Of a stretch of 64,000 nucleotides of DNA, positions 8,553 to 17,314 are shown one piece after another; position 1 is the first letter of the stretch; every line of letters starts with the position of its first letter. Origin of the DNA: Streptomyces flavochromogenes (lineage in GTDB: Bacteria; Actinomycetota; Actinomycetes; Streptomycetales; Streptomycetaceae). Below the pieces are notes generated by a model that was not told the origin of the DNA, ran no database searches, and was given only the letters and a program-made list of their open reading frames with translations. Where the stretch lies: the NCBI RefSeq assembly GCF_000717595.1, contig NZ_JNZO01000027.1:124001-188000 (forward strand), read 5' to 3'. A program made the position numbers and the translations under genes.

Positions 8553-9575
8553 TTACTTCAGCCTGGTGCCGGTCGAGCGCAGCGCCGCGCACGCCTCGGT
8601 CACCCGGACGGCCATGCCGGCCTCGGCCAGCTTGCCCCAGGTGCGCGGGTCGTAGGTCGACTTGATGCCGACCTCGCCGTCGACCTTCAGGACACCGTCG
8701 TAGTTCTTGAACATGTGGTTCGCCACCGGACGCGTGAAGGCGTACTGGGTGTCGGTGTCGAGGTTCATCTTCACGACGCCGTTCTCCAGGGCGGTGGCGA
8801 TCTCCTCGGCCGTGGAGCCCGAGCCGCCGTGGAAGACGAAGTCGAACGGGGAGGCCTTGCCGTACTTCTCGGCGACACCGGCCTGGAGGTCCTTGAGGAG
8901 CTCCGGGCGGAGGACGACGTTGCCCGGCTTGTAGACGCCGTGCACGTTGCCGAAGGAGGCGGCGAGCAGGTAGCGGCCCTTCTCGCCCAGGCCCAGGGCC
9001 TCGGCGGTGCGGAGCGCGTCGTCGACGGTGGTGTACAGCTCGTCGTTGATCTCGTGGCTGACGCCGTCCTCCTCGCCACCGGTCGGGGTGATCTCGACCT
9101 CAAGGATGATCTTGGCGGCGGCGGCCTTCGCGAGCAGCTCCTGGCCGATGGCCAGGTTGTCGGCGAGGGTCTCGGCGGAGCCGTCCCACATGTGCGACTG
9201 GAACAGCGGGTTCTCGCCACGGGCGACGCGCTCGGCGGAGACGTCGAGCAGCGGACGGACGTAGCCGTCCAGCTTGTCCTTCGGGCAGTGGTCGGTGTGC
9301 AGCGCGACCGTGATGTCGTACTTCGCGGCGACGATGTGCGCGAACTCGGCCAGGGCAACGGCGCCCGTGACCATGTCCTTGTTGTACTGGCCGCCCAGGA
9401 ACTCGGCTCCGCCGGTCGAGATCTGGATGATGCCGTCGCTCTCGGCCTCCGCGAAGCCGCGCAGGGCGGCGTGCAGGGTCTGGGACGAAGTCACGTTGAT
9501 GGCCGGGTAGGCGAACTTGCCTGCCTTCGCCCGGTCGAGCATCTCGTTGTAGACCTCGGGGGTTGCGATGGGCAT
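8553..9575 (-). CDS. fbaA: Fructose-bisphosphate aldolase, class II
   Basis: This zinc-dependent glycolytic and gluconeogenic aldolase interconverts fructose 1,6-bisphosphate with DHAP and glyceraldehyde 3-phosphate. The 340 residues start MPIATPEVYNEMLDRAKAGK. Zinc and catalytic residues sit in ALHTDHCPKD (His93, Asp95, His96). Later family blocks are EVEITPTGGEEDG, ASFGNVHGVYKPGN and FVFHGGSGST, the last binding phosphate. The E. coli-like long form is typical of actinobacteria. AAGGAG lies 8 bases before the ATG. It is downstream of pyrE on the same strand, with an odd junction between them (see the hairpin at 9702-9729). Confidence 0.97.
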   Translation of the reverse strand: MPIATPEVYNEMLDRAKAGKFAYPAINVTSSQTLHAALRGFAEAESDGIIQISTGGAEFLGGQYNKDMVTGAVALAEFAHIVAAKYDITVALHTDHCPKDKLDGYVRPLLDVSAERVARGENPLFQSHMWDGSAETLADNLAIGQELLAKAAAAKIILEVEITPTGGEEDGVSHEINDELYTTVDDALRTAEALGLGEKGRYLLAASFGNVHGVYKPGNVVLRPELLKDLQAGVAEKYGKASPFDFVFHGGSGSTAEEIATALENGVVKMNLDTDTQYAFTRPVANHMFKNYDGVLKVDGEVGIKSTYDPRTWGKLAEAGMAVRVTEACAALRSTGTRLK

Positions 9576-9701
9576 TCGTCCGCTCCTTGTGATGTGCGGG
9601 GTGTGTGCGTTGCTGTCCCTGACCTGGGGGCGACGTCATCGTCGACGCCCATCCTTCCAGACTCTTCTCCGGGCTCCCACGGGCCCGGCATGCCGAGGGG
9701 C

Positions 9702-9729
9702 GGGGGGGTTTTCGTGGAAAAACCCCCCC
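9702..9729. other. G7T4/A4C7 hairpin beside an atypical AT-rich patch, fba-pyrE junction
   Basis: GGGGGGGTTTT and AAAACCCCCCC form a perfect 11-bp stem around a 6-base loop. They are followed by a C10 homopolymer run (9723-9732) and a 33-base patch (9733-9765) of only about 44% G+C, unlike the DNA around it. The hairpin could end pyrE transcription. The homopolymers and the patch coincide exactly with the point where PyrE homology stops, so an assembly or sequencing error is also possible. Confidence 0.6.
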
Positions 9730-9765
9730 CCCGGGAAAAAAGCAAGGCAGGACAGACAATAACAA

Positions 9766-10248
9766 GGCGATGGCCTCGGCGGCGCCCCGGTCGACGATCG
9801 TGGCCACGGCGACGACCTCGCCGCCGGCCTCGCGGACGGCCTCCACGGCGGTCAGCGGCGAGCCGCCGGTCGTCGAGGTGTCCTCGACGACGAGGCAGCG
9901 ACGGCCCTTGACGTCCGCGCCCTCGATACGGCGCTGCATGCCGTGGGCCTTCTGCGCCTTCCGGACGACGAAGGCGTCGAGACGCCGGCCGCGCGCGGCG
10001 GAGGCGTGCAGCATCGAGGTCGCGACCGGGTCGGCGCCCAGGGTCAGACCGCCGACGCAGTCGAAGTCCAGGTCGGCCGTCAGGTCGAGCATGACCTGAC
10101 CCACCAGCGGCGCGGCCTCGCCGTCCAGCGTGATCCGGCGCAGGTCGATGTAGTAGTCGGCTTCCAGACCCGAGGAGAGGGTCACCTTGCCGTGCACCAC
10201 GGCCTTGTCCTTGATCTGCTGGAGCAGCTCAGCGCGTACGTCAGTCAT
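9766..10248 (-). pseudogene. pyrE: Orotate phosphoribosyltransferase, C-terminus lost or mis-assembled
   Basis: PyrE joins orotate and PRPP to give OMP in pyrimidine synthesis. From the ATG at 10248 the protein is normal: MTDVRAELLQQIKDKAVVHG, GLEADYYIDLRR, and the PRPP loop RCLVVEDTSTTGGSPLTAV. Family likeness runs to VDRGAAEAIA (161 residues) at 9766. The usual last 18-20 residues, with a conserved LPY-type motif, are then replaced by LLLSVLPCFFPGGG. No in-frame stop follows until 9100, deep inside fba. This gene is needed for prototrophy, so an assembly or homopolymer error is as likely as a real deletion. Coordinates mark the recognisable part only. Confidence 0.7.
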
Positions 10249-10283
10249 GGTCAGCAGCTTAAGGGGCGCCGTGGCGCCCTGGC

Positions 10284-11075
10284 TCAGAGCCGCCGCCAGC
10301 GCCAGGTGCTCTCGACCTCCAGGGGGTCGATCGGAGTGACCAGACGGGGGTGGGTGTTGAGGCCGTTCGGCGGGCCGGACTGCGGCTCGACGCAGGCGGC
10401 CTCCTCGGGCTCGTCGTAGATCACGACCCACTCGGCGCGGCTGGTGACCTTCAGCTCCAGCTCCTCCGGCCAGGTGAGGGTGACGTCGACGCCCTCGGGC
10501 ATGCCGAAGCAGTCGTCCCAGGGGCCGGGGGTGGGGTCGATCCGGCGTCCGGTCGGGAGGTGGTCGTCACCACGTTCCTCCTGCCAGGCCGGGGTGAAGT
10601 CGAGCCGCACGTCCTGGCCGCCCCGGCCGAGGTCGCGCAGGAACCAGGGGTGCCAGCCGGCCTGGGCCGGAAAGGAGTCGTCGTAGGTCTCGACGCCGAA
10701 ACGGAGGGTGAGGGCGTCCTCGGCCAGCTCGAAGACCTGGGTGACCTTGCCCTTGTACGGCCACGGGTCACCGAGCTCGCAGGTGAAGACGGCCTCGGTC
10801 GCGGAGACCCTCGCGGACTTCCATGCGAGGTCGCGGACGGTGCCGTGGATGGCGTGCGGGGGTGCGTTGACCGGCAGCTGATGGCTGGTGGCCCCGTTGC
10901 GGAAGCGGCCGTTCTCGGTCCGTCCGCACCAGGGCACCATCGGGAAGGCTCCGAACCGCTCGCCCTGGCGCAGCACCTCGGTGCCGCCGATGCGCAGGCT
11001 CTCGATCCGGCAGCCGTTCTCGGGGCTGATGGTCAACTCGGCGTCGCCCGCCGTCAGTCGCGTCTGCATGCTCAC
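10284..11075 (-). CDS. Aldose 1-epimerase family protein
   Basis: The 263-residue beta-sandwich protein belongs to the galactose mutarotase-like superfamily. Motifs seen are GAFPMVPWCGRTENGRF, HAIHGTVRDLAWK (the catalytic-type His) and AQAGWHPWFLRDL (second His). These enzymes interconvert alpha and beta anomers of hexoses, and some act on phosphorylated sugars. The start is GTG at 11075 or the ATG six bases later (MQTRL). It is 35 bases upstream of pyrE on the same strand and probably shares its transcript. The exact sugar cannot be told from sequence. Confidence 0.88.
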   Translation of the reverse strand: MSMQTRLTAGDAELTISPENGCRIESLRIGGTEVLRQGERFGAFPMVPWCGRTENGRFRNGATSHQLPVNAPPHAIHGTVRDLAWKSARVSATEAVFTCELGDPWPYKGKVTQVFELAEDALTLRFGVETYDDSFPAQAGWHPWFLRDLGRGGQDVRLDFTPAWQEERGDDHLPTGRRIDPTPGPWDDCFGMPEGVDVTLTWPEELELKVTSRAEWVVIYDEPEEAACVEPQSGPPNGLNTHPRLVTPIDPLEVESTWRWRRL

Positions 11076-11093
11076 GCCCTGACCCTAATCGTG

Positions 11094-11987
11094 TCAGCGG
11101 CGTCGGCGCAGTGCGCGGCCCACGACCACGGCGGAGGCGAGCGCGAGGGCCGCGGCAGGGGCGATCCAGCGCAGGGTGGCACCGGCGCTCGACGCCTCGG
11201 GCGCGGGAACCGGAGCGTACCGGCCGCGCGGCGGCGCGTGGTCGACCTCCTCGGCGCTCCGGCCGATCATGGTCCGGCGGGCGTGGGCGGCCTCGGCGGC
11301 TGGCTGCGGCGCGGGGAACTCGATGGGCGTGTCGCCGAACTCCTCGTCCAGGAGGGGGTCGAGGGAGGGCGGCGGCACCGGCGCATCGAAGAGGGCACTC
11401 CGGTGCGGCTCCTCGACACCGTCGTCGACGCCGTCGTCATCGGAGTCGGGCTCGACGACGTCCTCGGCAGCTGCGGCGGCCTCTGCGTCGGGGGCCGCCT
11501 CCGCGTCCACGTCCTCCGGCGCGTCCGGCTCCTCCGCCAGCGCCGCCAGCCCCTCCACGAATTTGTCGAGCATCCGCGCGCCCGCCGTGGACCGGGCCTC
11601 GTCCGTCGCCTCGGCGAGCCGGCCGGCCGCCGTCAGACCGCCGGTGAAGCTCAGGCTGGTGCCCTCGGCCACCGGAGTGAGGACGACGGTGAGCGACAGC
11701 TCCGCCGTGCCCTTGCCCCGGGCCTCGGTTCCCCGCCCCTCGTAGGTGATGGCACCGTCCCGCTCGACGACCTTCAGGGCGCCCCGGTAGGTGATGGTGT
11801 TGCCGCCGACCCGCACCTTGAGCCGGCCCGTCAGAGGGCCCTCCCCCGTAGCCTCCGGCACGGGAGGTGCCCCCACCGCGTCGGCGTCGCGCTGGAGACC
11901 GGGGACGCAGCGCACCACCCGGGCCGGGTCCGTGAGCGTCGCACGCAGAACCTCGGCCGGGACCGGGACGAACACCTCATGCTCCAT
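11094..11987 (-). CDS. SRPBCC/CoxG-like protein with C-terminal membrane anchor
   Basis: The 297-residue protein starts MEHEVFVPVPAEVLRATLTD and continues VVRCVPGLQRD, typical of the START-like SRPBCC fold and of the CoxG (CO dehydrogenase subunit G) group. The domain fills roughly residues 1-145. A long acidic Ala/Glu/Asp/Pro linker follows (about 150-260), then one hydrophobic segment (LRWIAPAAALALASAVVVG) and a final Arg cluster. This predicts a tail-anchored protein with the SRPBCC domain in the cytoplasm. No CO dehydrogenase genes are nearby, so the CoxG name is only a fold label. It is 18 bases upstream of the epimerase gene and probably cotranscribed. Confidence 0.82.
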   Translation of the reverse strand: MEHEVFVPVPAEVLRATLTDPARVVRCVPGLQRDADAVGAPPVPEATGEGPLTGRLKVRVGGNTITYRGALKVVERDGAITYEGRGTEARGKGTAELSLTVVLTPVAEGTSLSFTGGLTAAGRLAEATDEARSTAGARMLDKFVEGLAALAEEPDAPEDVDAEAAPDAEAAAAAEDVVEPDSDDDGVDDGVEEPHRSALFDAPVPPPSLDPLLDEEFGDTPIEFPAPQPAAEAAHARRTMIGRSAEEVDHAPPRGRYAPVPAPEASSAGATLRWIAPAAALALASAVVVGRALRRRR

Positions 11988-12049
11988 GGAAGCCGAGCCT
12001 ACTCAGACGGGGGCGCGGCGTCGCCCGTTCGGCACGGAACCCGGTCCCT

Positions 12050-13723
12050 TCAGCTTCCGTAGCGCGGGTGCACAAGCGTCGACGGGGGCGGTTCGGCGCC
12101 CCGGCCGAGCTCGGCGCGGCGCGCCGCGGCCTCCAGGGTGTCCGGGCCGAGCGAACGCAGCCGGGGCGCGTCGGGGGCGAGGCCGAGAGCGGGCGGGCGG
12201 CTGCCCGGTACGGCCAGGAGGAAGCCCCAGTCACCGGGCCCCCGCCCCGTACCGCCGGCGCTGTCGGCGCGGTCGGGTCCGGCGGCGAAGCCGGGGGTGC
12301 GGCCGCTCGCGCTGTAGGGGCGGGTGGCGAAGCCGGCCGCGTGCAGGGTGGTGTCCACGGTCCAGTAGGTGTGGGGCCGGTCGGTGACGGACCCGGCGTG
12401 CACGGCGAACCGTCCGGAGGGGGTGAGGACCTGGGCCACGAGTCCGTAGAACTCCTGCGCGTACAGCTTGGCGCTGGGGGTGATTCCCGGGTCGGGCAGA
12501 TCGGAGATCACCACGTCGTACCGTTCCTGCAGACGATCGGTGGCGCCCCGGAGCCAGTGGAAGGCGTCCGCGTGGACCACCCGGACGCGCGGGTCCCGGA
12601 ACGCCTGCCCGTTGAGCCTGGCGAGGGCCGGATCCGTCCGGGCGAGGCGGACGACGCCCGGGTCGAGCTCGACGACGGTGACGGAGCGGACCGTGGGGTA
12701 GCGCAGGGCCTCGCGGGCGGCCATGCCGTCTCCGCCGCCGACGATCAGCACGCGGGCATGCGCGCCGTTCATCGCGGGGTGGACGAGGGCCTCGTGGTAG
12801 CGGTACTCGTCCTGGCCGGCCACCCGGAGACGGCCGTCGAGGAACAGGTCGGGCGGGTCTTCGCGCCCCCCGGTCACGACGATCTCCTGGAGCTCGGTGT
12901 GGACGGCGACCCGCACCCGCTCCCCGTACACCGCCCGCCGGGCAGCCTGTTCGAAGTCGTCGACGAGCACGGTCGCCGTGGCGAGGACGGCGAGGACCGC
13001 CACGTTCACCGCGACGAGCAGGGCTCGGGAGCGGGCGGTCAGGTCGCGGCGGAACACCCAGAGGACGAGGCCGCCGCCCGCCACGGCGTTGACCGCGCCG
13101 GTGACGAGGGCGCCGGTGAGCTGGCCGAGCCAGGGCAGCAGCAGAAAAGGGAAGGCGAGGCCGCCGACCAGGGCGCCGACATAGTCGGCGGCGAAGAGGT
13201 CGGCGACCGTCCCGGCGGCGTCGTCCTGCTTTCCGAGCGAGGCCTTCCGCCCGGACCGGCCCGGCCGGTCGCCCCGCTGTATGAGCGACATCAGGAGCGG
13301 GATCTCCGCGCCGATGAGCACCCCGATGGCGAGCGAGAACGCCACGAGGACGTACCTCGATTCGCCGAACCAGGCGAAGGCCGCGTACAGCACCAGCGCA
13401 GAGGTGCCGCCGATGAGCGCGAGCCCGGCCTCGACCAGGCCGAAGCCGACGGCGGCGCGGCAGCGCAGCGCCTTGGCGAGGAGCGAGCCCACTCCCATGG
13501 CGAAGACCATGACGGAGAGCACGACCGACGCCTGGGTGACCGAGTCGCCGATCAAGTAGGAGGCGAGCGCGACCAGTTCGAGTTCGTAGACCAGGCCGCA
13601 GGCGGCGCAGACGAAGACCACCGCGAGGACCGGGAACCGCACCGTCCCACGCGGCGGCTCGGGCCGCCGCACGGGCGCCCGCCGCACCCTCTTGGGTGGC
13701 ATGGTCACGGTCGGCTCGATCAT
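12050..13723 (-). CDS. Membrane-bound spermidine synthase-like protein
   Basis: The 557-residue fusion has an N-terminal half with about seven membrane helices (from about residue 30 to 240). The C-terminal half is a polyamine aminopropyltransferase-like domain: [19 protein letters not shown] near residue 324 is the decarboxylated-SAM binding loop, and [10 protein letters not shown] holds the catalytic-type Asp. [21 protein letters not shown] is the usual substrate region. Classical enzymes transfer aminopropyl from decarboxylated SAM to putrescine; the actinobacterial membrane-fused form has no firmly known substrate. The start ATG at 13723 gives [13 protein letters not shown]. Confidence 0.9.
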   Translation of the reverse strand: MIEPTVTMPPKRVRRAPVRRPEPPRGTVRFPVLAVVFVCAACGLVYELELVALASYLIGDSVTQASVVLSVMVFAMGVGSLLAKALRCRAAVGFGLVEAGLALIGGTSALVLYAAFAWFGESRYVLVAFSLAIGVLIGAEIPLLMSLIQRGDRPGRSGRKASLGKQDDAAGTVADLFAADYVGALVGGLAFPFLLLPWLGQLTGALVTGAVNAVAGGGLVLWVFRRDLTARSRALLVAVNVAVLAVLATATVLVDDFEQAARRAVYGERVRVAVHTELQEIVVTGGREDPPDLFLDGRLRVAGQDEYRYHEALVHPAMNGAHARVLIVGGGDGMAAREALRYPTVRSVTVVELDPGVVRLARTDPALARLNGQAFRDPRVRVVHADAFHWLRGATDRLQERYDVVISDLPDPGITPSAKLYAQEFYGLVAQVLTPSGRFAVHAGSVTDRPHTYWTVDTTLHAAGFATRPYSASGRTPGFAAGPDRADSAGGTGRGPGDWGFLLAVPGSRPPALGLAPDAPRLRSLGPDTLEAAARRAELGRGAEPPPSTLVHPRYGS

Positions 13724-13798
13724 GACCGTAACGCTACGTCACGGCTCGGGCGCCCCCTGTCACCCACACGAGTGGATCTGGAGCTCCGAGAGGGCGTA

Positions 13799-14317
13799 TC
13801 AGAGCGTTGCAGGCATACGTACGCCGATACGGGTCCTGGTCACCACCAACTGCCCTTCCTGCGGGTAGGCGTGCCAGGTGCGCCAGCGCACCTGACCCTC
13901 GTGGCGCTGCGCCAGCATCGCCGTGAAGGCGTGCGGGGAGCCGGGAAAGGTCCCCGCGAGGCCATTGGGGTGGTCGGCGACCAGGGCCAGCAACTCCTGC
14001 GCCCGGCCCGCGAAGGAGCCGTGCGAGAGCGTCTCGACGCGGGCGGCGAATTCGTACTCCCATTCGCCGACGCGCTTGGAGACGCCGAGCGGCAGCGGGG
14101 TGCTGCTGCCCGGCATGCAGGCGACGGTCTCCGAGCAGTCTCGGCCCTCCTCTTCCAGGAGCACCTGGTGGGAAGCGCCGAGCAGCCTCAACTGCAGCTT
14201 GGCGCCCGAGAGTTCGAGGTCGAGCACGGCCAGGGCGGGCAGCGGCTCGCGCCCGAGGGCCCAGGCCAGATCGGCCGCGCGGGTATCGGTGTAGGAGGTT
14301 TTCAGGGTGGTGAGCAT
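13799..14317 (-). CDS. DUF2617 family protein
   Basis: The 172-residue soluble protein starts MLTTLKTSYTDTRAADLAWA, with later blocks LELSGAKLQLRLLGASHQVL, ETVACMPGSSTPLP and VRWRTWHAYPQEGQLVVTRT. These match the actinobacterial DUF2617 family, which has no known function. The ATG at 14317 is chosen over one five codons upstream because it gives the family N-terminus. It lies upstream of the spermidine synthase-like gene on the same strand, and the two are commonly neighbours in streptomycetes. Confidence 0.82.
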   Translation of the reverse strand: MLTTLKTSYTDTRAADLAWALGREPLPALAVLDLELSGAKLQLRLLGASHQVLLEEEGRDCSETVACMPGSSTPLPLGVSKRVGEWEYEFAARVETLSHGSFAGRAQELLALVADHPNGLAGTFPGSPHAFTAMLAQRHEGQVRWRTWHAYPQEGQLVVTRTRIGVRMPATL

Positions 14318-14610
14318 GGGTCGGCTCCGCAAACACGGTTTGACGGGTGGGCCGGGGGCGCCCCGGAGAAGGGTTCAACGGGAGTGGGGAATCGCCGGCT
14401 CGGGTCCACACACGGTCCGAGGGCTGTCTCTGTCAGGAGCGAGAGAACCACGGACACCGGACGACTCGCAGCGTTTTTACCCAACTTGCTGTGTTTTCCA
14501 ACCCCTTCGGGGACCCCACAGTTCACTTGTTCAATCGGAATTGATCGACAAGTTCCCTGCGGATTGCCCACGTCACGTGCCACACGGCTGTGGCAGCGCC
14601 GCAGCCGCGC

Positions 14611-14865
14611 TCAGCTGCCGCCGCCGCAGCCGCCACCACCCCCGCCGCCACCGCAGCTGGAGGACCCCCCGCAGGAGCTGGAGCCGCCGCCACCGCAGCC
14701 GCCACCGCCGCCACCGTCCGCCCAGGTGACGCTGCCGTCGCCCGACCGCGAGCCCCGCCGCCGCGGCCTGCTGCCGGCGGCACCGGTGCTGCGGCTTCCC
14801 CAGAGGACGATGAGCACTCCCGCGACGGCCAGGAACCCGAAGACGATGAAGAGGAAGATTTCCAT
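14611..14865 (-). CDS. Small membrane protein with Gly/Cys/Ser-rich tail
   Basis: The 84-residue protein starts MEIFLFIVFGFLAVAGVLIV, one membrane helix, then an Arg/Ser stretch. It ends in about 35 residues made almost only of Gly, Ser and four Cys, arranged as GGGGGGCGGGG, SSSCGGSSSCGG and GGGGCGGGS. Nothing catalytic is seen. The flexible cysteine-bearing tail could bind metal or form disulfides on the outside; this is a guess. The codon pattern is regular GGC/GGT, and the repeated DNA may make the region prone to length change. It shares its strand with DUF2617, 293 bases upstream of that gene's start. Confidence 0.65.
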   Translation of the reverse strand: MEIFLFIVFGFLAVAGVLIVLWGSRSTGAAGSRPRRRGSRSGDGSVTWADGGGGGGCGGGGSSSCGGSSSCGGGGGGGGCGGGS

Positions 14866-14956
14866 CAGTACTACCCCCGTTCGATTGTGCGAGGGAGATT
14901 CCCGCTACGGAGCCCCGTCAAAGCGCACTTGAGGAACTCCAGAGCTTCGCCGCAGG

Positions 14957-16135
14957 ATGACCGTCATGACACGACCGCCGCTCAACCGCCGCCTCGCCGA
15001 GTTCGGCACGACGATCTTCGCCGAGATGTCCGCGCTCGCCGCCAGGACCGGGGCGATCAACCTCGGTCAGGGCTTCCCCGACACCGACGGCCCCGAGGAG
15101 ATCCGGGAGGCGGCGGTCCGCGCGCTGCGGGACGGCCGCGGCAACCAGTACCCGCCCGGCCCCGGCGTCCCCGAGCTGCGGTCGGCGATCGCCGACCACC
15201 AGCGGGACCGGTACGGTCTCGACTTCGACCCGGACACGGAGGTGCTCGTCACCGCGGGCGCCACCGAGGCGATCGCGGCGGCCCTGCTCGCCCTCGTCGA
15301 ACCGGGCGACGAGGTCATCGCCCTGGAGCCGTACTACGACTCGTACGCCGCCTGTGTCGCCATGGCCGGCGGGACCCGGGTCCCCGTCACCCTCCGCCCC
15401 CACGACGGGTCCTACGTCCTCGACCTCGACGAACTGCGGGCCGCCGTCACCGACCGGACCCGTCTGATCCTGCTCAACACCCCGCACAACCCCACCGGCA
15501 CCGTCCTCACCCGGGCCGAACTGACCGCCGTCGCCGAGCTCGCCGTCGAGCGGGACCTGCTCGTCGTCACCGACGAGGTGTACGAGCACCTGGTCTTCGA
15601 CGACGCCGAGCACCTGCCGATCGCGAGCCTGCCGGGGATGCGGGAGCGCACGGTCACCATCGGCTCGGCCGGCAAGACGTTCTCGTTCACCGGCTGGAAG
15701 GTCGGCTGGATCACCGCGAGCCCCGAGCTGACCTCCGCCGTCCGCTCGGCCAAGCAGTTCCTCACGTATGTGTCCTCCGGCCCGTTCCAGTACGCGATCG
15801 CCGAGGCCCTGCGCCTCCCGGCCACGTACTTCGACACCCTCCGCACGGAGCTCTCCGCCAAACGGGACCTGCTGAGCGAGGGCCTCGCACAGGCGGGCTT
15901 CGCGGTCTACAAGCCCGCCGGCACCTACTTCGTCACCACCGACATCCGACCCCTCGGCGCCGAGGACGGCTTCGCCTTCTGCCGCTCGCTGCCCGAGCGC
16001 GCCGGGGTCGTGGCCATCCCGAACGCCGTCTTCTACGACCACCGCGAGGCCGGCGCCCCCTTCGTCCGCTTCGCCTTCTGCAAGAAGACCGAGGTCCTGG
16101 AGGAGGCCGTCTCCCGGCTCAAGCGACTGTCCTGA
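14957..16135 (+). CDS. PLP-dependent aminotransferase, class I/II (DapC/YbdL-like)
   Basis: The 392-residue fold-type I aminotransferase starts at ATG 14957 (MTVMTRPPLNRRLAEFGTTI). It shows GAINLGQGFPDTDGP, ILLNTPHNPTGTVL, VVTDEVYEHLVF and the PLP lysine in GSAGKTFSFTGWKVGW. This signature fits the group holding N-succinyldiaminopimelate, methionine and kynurenine aminotransferases. The amino donor and keto acid cannot be decided from sequence. Streptomycete annotations most often call it succinyldiaminopimelate transaminase, but no dap genes are near. It is monocistronic with a strong terminator right after it. Confidence 0.9.
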   Translation: MTVMTRPPLNRRLAEFGTTIFAEMSALAARTGAINLGQGFPDTDGPEEIREAAVRALRDGRGNQYPPGPGVPELRSAIADHQRDRYGLDFDPDTEVLVTAGATEAIAAALLALVEPGDEVIALEPYYDSYAACVAMAGGTRVPVTLRPHDGSYVLDLDELRAAVTDRTRLILLNTPHNPTGTVLTRAELTAVAELAVERDLLVVTDEVYEHLVFDDAEHLPIASLPGMRERTVTIGSAGKTFSFTGWKVGWITASPELTSAVRSAKQFLTYVSSGPFQYAIAEALRLPATYFDTLRTELSAKRDLLSEGLAQAGFAVYKPAGTYFVTTDIRPLGAEDGFAFCRSLPERAGVVAIPNAVFYDHREAGAPFVRFAFCKKTEVLEEAVSRLKRLS

Positions 16136-16162
16136 CGCCCGGCCGCACCACCGCCGACGACG

Positions 16163-16200
16163 ACGAGAGCCCGGCCCCTCGGAAGGGGCCGGGCTCTCGT
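16163..16200. terminator. Strong convergent terminator
   Basis: A perfect 17-bp stem (arm starting ACGAGAGCCCGG) with a CGGA tetraloop follows the aminotransferase stop. It lies between two convergent genes and can end both transcripts. Confidence 0.85.
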
Positions 16201-16216
16201 GCGGGTGCGGGGAGGC

Positions 16217-16753
16217 TCAGGCCTCTTCGTCGCCGGCGGCCTTGTCCTCGGGGGACTCCAGGCCGAACTGCTCGACGATCCACTTGTCGAACTCGATGGA
16301 GGCGCGGACCCAGCTGACCGTGGAGGAGACGAAGTGCTCCAGGGCGACGCCGGTGCCGATCAGCATCTGGGCCTCACCGATGAGGCGGAGGGTGGCGGAG
16401 CCGTCCTCCTCCTCGTGCAGGTGCGTGTAGACCTTCGGCCACAGGGTGCGGCGGTTCCAGTCGTCGATCGCGTCGAGGATCTTGGCGCGGTCGTCGGCGG
16501 AGTGCGGGCGGTCGTAGAACGTCCGCACCGAGAAGACCTGCTGCTCGTCCTCGCCGCGGAACATGAAGTACGTGCGGAATTCCTCCCACGGCGCCGCGAG
16601 GTCACCCTCGTCGTCGATGACGTACTTCAGCTCCATCTGCTCGAGGAGCTGCTTGACGAGGTCCTGGTCGGGGACGACGGGGCCCGCCGGTCCTGCGGCC
16701 TGAGGCTGGGGCTGGCCCCCGAAATTCGGAATCGAGGACGGGTCGATGCTCAC
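16217..16753 (-). CDS. YbjN domain-containing protein
   Basis: The 178-residue soluble protein starts at GTG 16753 (MSIDPSSIPNFGGQ), preceded by AAGGGA. An upstream ATG at 16795 has no ribosome site. The YbjN/type III secretion chaperone-like fold covers about residues 30-165: LVKQLLEQMELKYVIDDEGD, FRTYFMFRGEDEQQVFSVRT and WNRRTLWPKVYTHLHEEEDG. Actinobacterial members often sit beside mycothiol or cell-wall genes and are thought to bind partner proteins. No partner is obvious here. The C-terminus is acidic (SPEDKAAGDEEA). Confidence 0.85.
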   Translation of the reverse strand: MSIDPSSIPNFGGQPQPQAAGPAGPVVPDQDLVKQLLEQMELKYVIDDEGDLAAPWEEFRTYFMFRGEDEQQVFSVRTFYDRPHSADDRAKILDAIDDWNRRTLWPKVYTHLHEEEDGSATLRLIGEAQMLIGTGVALEHFVSSTVSWVRASIEFDKWIVEQFGLESPEDKAAGDEEA

Positions 16754-16860
16754 CGTGAATTTCCCTTCGTACGGATGCTCGCCATCCTCCCCCATGCCGG
16801 GCGGTACGTGGCAAGTCCCGCCTCCCGCGATCCGCTGCGGGCTGACAAGATCTGGTCCTC

Positions 16861-17313
16861 ATGGGGGAGAAAACGGTGAAGAAAGCCGGACCGGTGAAGC
16901 CGCGCCCGTGGACCTGGGTGTGGGTGTCCGTGGTGGTGACCATGCTCTGCGGCGGGCCACTGGCCCTGCTGGTCTGGGGCGCGATGGCCTGGAGCGAGGT
17001 CGGTGAGTCCCAGCAGGTCGACTGCGCCAAGGTGATGACCTTCGCGCGGGGAAGCCTCCCGGTGAGCGCCGAGGACGCCCGCTGCACGGCCGCCCACTGG
17101 CAGGACACCCAGGCGACCGCCGAGTTCCGGATGCCACGCTCCGAGGTCGAGGGGTGGCTGAAAGCCACCTATCCGACGGGAAAGCCTCCGTTCGCCTGCG
17201 AACAGGACCGCTGCGTGGACGTGTCCTTCGACGAGATGCTCTACGTGCACCTGCGGGTCACGTACGAGGACGGGGGCACCGCCCTCGTACGCGTGGAGGC
17301 CTTCGACACCTGA
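16861..17313 (+). CDS. Single-pass membrane protein, unknown function
   Basis: The 150-residue protein has a short basic N-terminus (MGEKTVKKAGPVKPRPW), one membrane segment (about 18-43, WVWVSVVVTMLCGGPLALLV) and an extracellular domain with four cysteines spaced as two pairs: near DCAKVMTF and ARCTAAHW, then FACEQDRCVDV. Two disulfides outside the cell are likely. No family is recognised. It ends one base before the clpB stop on the opposite strand, with no terminator between, so the two transcripts probably overlap. Confidence 0.75.
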   Translation: MGEKTVKKAGPVKPRPWTWVWVSVVVTMLCGGPLALLVWGAMAWSEVGESQQVDCAKVMTFARGSLPVSAEDARCTAAHWQDTQATAEFRMPRSEVEGWLKATYPTGKPPFACEQDRCVDVSFDEMLYVHLRVTYEDGGTALVRVEAFDT

Positions 17314-17314
17314 G

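Noticed and set aside
14528..14556. Imperfect inverted repeat CTTGTTCAATC / GATCGACAAG
   Set aside because: Arms need a gap and a mismatch; position far from both neighbouring starts. Too weak for an operator call.
12068..14932. Open frame of nearly 1,000 codons on the plus strand
   Set aside because: It runs antisense to the spermidine-synthase-like, DUF2617 and small membrane genes; composition is typical of a shadow.
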